DNA of 64,000 nt from Blastobasis lacticolella. Its lineage: Eukaryota > Arthropoda > Insecta > Lepidoptera > Blastobasidae. Location of the stretch: the NCBI GenBank assembly GCA_905147135.1, contig LR990053.1:7266501-7330500 (forward strand). The letters are read 5' to 3'. How positions within the stretch are numbered: position 1 is the stretch's first letter; every line of letters starts with the position of its first letter. The notes under the pieces were generated by a model. It did no database searches and was not told the origin of the DNA. It saw only the letters and a program-made list of their open reading frames with translations. A program made the translations under genes and the position numbers. Shown here piece by piece: positions 62,666 through 64,000 of this stretch.

Positions 62666-62864
62666 CAACAAAGGCCGGACCTGCCTCGGCTGCTGCAGCA
62701 GATGCACGCAGCTCACCTCCCGGCGCACGGCGCGCCGCCCCTGCCGCTGCTGGGGCAGGGTGCCCTGCCTCCCGCCGGGCTGCTGGGGCTCGGAGTGCCC
62801 CACCACCCCCTCTCCGTGCTCGCCAAGCCACCTGACCTACACAGGCCTGACGACAAAGGAAACG
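62666..62864 (+). CDS. gro: Groucho, coding exon 6 (start of GP domain)
   Basis: Encodes residues 139-204 plus the first base of the next codon. It opens QQRPDLPRLLQQMH and then becomes rich in Pro, Gly, Leu and His (LLGLGVPHHPLSVLAKPPD), the character of the GP domain, ending RPDDKGN. In the family the GP domain contacts the histone deacetylase HDAC1/Rpd3 and is poorly conserved apart from LLGLG-like patches. IIG of exon 5 joined to QQ reproduces the usual Q/GP junction. Acceptor TTGTTCACAG, donor GTAAGC at 62865, phase 1. 52 of 66 codons end in G or C. The frame stays open about 120 bases into the intron, but the translation there has no family character, and the strong donor fixes the exon end. 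Confidence 0.95.
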
Positions 62865-64000
62865 GTAAGCCGAACGGTATTCCTATTCCCCCTCGATTCC
62901 GAGTATCACACAAAAGGGTTTGCTTCGATTATTTAGAAGCGTTAGTAACAGTCTTGAAAAACATTTTATCGGCAAATTTGTGAGCGTTTGTGTTGGGACT
63001 GGTTATAAACGCCTTCACAACATAACTTAGGATAATGTCGGACAACGGTAGAATGGCGTAGGACGAGAGTATTTGCTAAACGAGTGGTTCCGGGTTCAAG
63101 CTCGCGCCGTGACAAGCCGGTTACGTGTCCGCTGTTAGGGCGTGGGTGTCAACAGTATTCAATGGTTCTTTATCTCCGCATAATAAAATAAACTTAGCCG
63201 GTTAGCAAACAAAATTCGAACACGCGCTTTAACACAATTTACGCCGACATTTATCGCGCTAAACTTTTTTTGTTACCACAAAATTTGTTACGCGCAAAAA
63301 GTTGGAGGCGAAGATCAAAACACAAGAGAGACATTACGGCCCGATACATAGGTTGAATATTTTAGTGGTGTCGTGTGTTTGTGCGCCCGCCGCGCCACTA
63401 GAGGCTATTAGCACACCCGCCCGCGCCCCGCCCGCGCCCCGCCCGCCGCGGCAGACGTCTCCGATCCCTCTTCTGTTTCAATATTTACCAGGTTCGAGAG
63501 GCTTTTTGAACTTACTGTTTGCGTGTTTTCGGATCGCTGACGGCTACGGCTCTCCCGATATTGCTTTGAGAGTATGAATAAGTCACTTCCCTGAATCGGC
63601 ATCGGCCCGTGTGTTTGGATAGAATATGTAAACAGAGACGCGCAGCGGATTGGAGGAGAATGTTTTACGAATACGGTGACATCAATCATCGGAGCGGGCG
63701 GTATATAATTGCGCGGTGTCGCCGGCACTACGGCGGCTACAGTGGAGGTGCGGCGGTGCGTAATCCGCGCGGCGGGGCCGGCCGCCGCAAATGAAAATGT
63801 AACACAGAAATGGATTTGGAAGCCGCCCGCCGCCCGTCGCTCCGGTTAATTACAAAAGCAAGCGGTAATCTGCGCTCCGGGATGTTCCGGCTTAGCGCCC
63901 CCCTTTCCGCCTCGACCTCGCCGCCCCGCGCCACTTCCCCGGCTAATTTGTGCCATTATCGGTGTACTGATGTAAGAGTTACCGCGCAGATGGGCCCCTC
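62865..64000 (+). other. gro: groucho intron 6, 5' part, running off the window
   Basis: Begins GTAAGC. CpG-rich from about 63385-63450 and 63690-63940. No further exon is visible by 64000. The CcN, SP and WD40-encoding exons must lie downstream. Confidence 0.75.
63045..63155 (+). mobile_element. Possible very diverged tRNA-SINE head
   Basis: The order 'gaatggcgtagg', 'aaacgagtggttccgggttcaag', 'cgcgccgtgaca' recalls the head of the 12562 SINE (GAATGG, AAGCGAGAGGTACC, B box, GCGGCC). Similarity is weak and the body is not recognisable. Confidence 0.3.

Noticed and set aside
62620..62983. Other frames across groucho exon 6, and extension of the coding frame past 62864
   Set aside because: The alternative frames are shadows of the GC-rich exon. 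The extension crosses a strong GTAAGC donor and loses GP-domain character.
1..64000. CRISPR arrays, bacterial-type operons or a defence system
   Set aside because: No regularly spaced direct repeats, no Shine-Dalgarno-led gene clusters and no long uninterrupted prokaryotic-type frames. The window is an insect nuclear locus with spliced coding sequence.

Overview
The window looks like lepidopteran (moth or butterfly) nuclear DNA. AT-rich sequence alternates with short CpG-rich patches. It carries tRNA-derived SINE copies with good target-site duplications, a mariner-type transposon, jockey-like reverse transcriptase debris, repeat fragments of a kind I associate with Lepidoptera, and several copies of the palindrome TAGGTACCTA. 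The species cannot be named from the sequence alone.

One gene is recognisable: the 5' part of groucho (gro), which encodes the TLE-family transcriptional corepressor, on the + strand. Six coding exons fit together in frame with GT/AG borders: 24909-24977, 30922-31019, 32500-32563, 33368-33412, 52481-52618 and 62666-62864. They encode 204 complete residues: a short alanine-rich N terminus, the whole coiled-coil Q (tetramerisation and Tcf-binding) domain, and the start of the Gly/Pro-rich GP domain. The CcN, SP and WD40 parts must lie beyond position 64000. Introns 1-5 are about 5.9, 1.5, 0.8, 19.1 and 10.0 kb. Introns 4 and 5 contain many CpG-rich patches and no recognisable nested gene.

Upstream (1-24560) I see no cellular gene. 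This part holds a jockey-like RT fragment (2795-3260), a possible 288-bp insertion with a TATA/Inr pair (6311-6622), a partial tandem duplication (6829-7212), SINE pieces (7830-7880, 8900-9090), a 1.3-kb mariner-like element with matching terminal inverted repeats and a broken transposase (10007-11311), a SINE with a perfect 11-bp target-site duplication (12562-12920), a CpG-rich block with E-box palindromes (13781-14900), lepidopteran-type dispersed repeat fragments (18835-19360, 21880-22140), and a second, older mariner transposase remnant (22300-22625).

Within gro the clearest insertions are a 5S-rRNA-derived SINE-like repeat in intron 2 (31605-31925) and three copies of the tRNA-SINE family in intron 4. 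Intron 5 carries a different tRNA-like repeat. I found no CRISPR array, bacterial-type system, rRNA gene or convincing functional tRNA gene. I found no clearly new multi-gene system. The most unusual signals are the three GTCCACGTGGAC palindromes, the paired TGACGTCA sites in intron 5, and the sharp change in codon third-position GC between neighbouring groucho exons.
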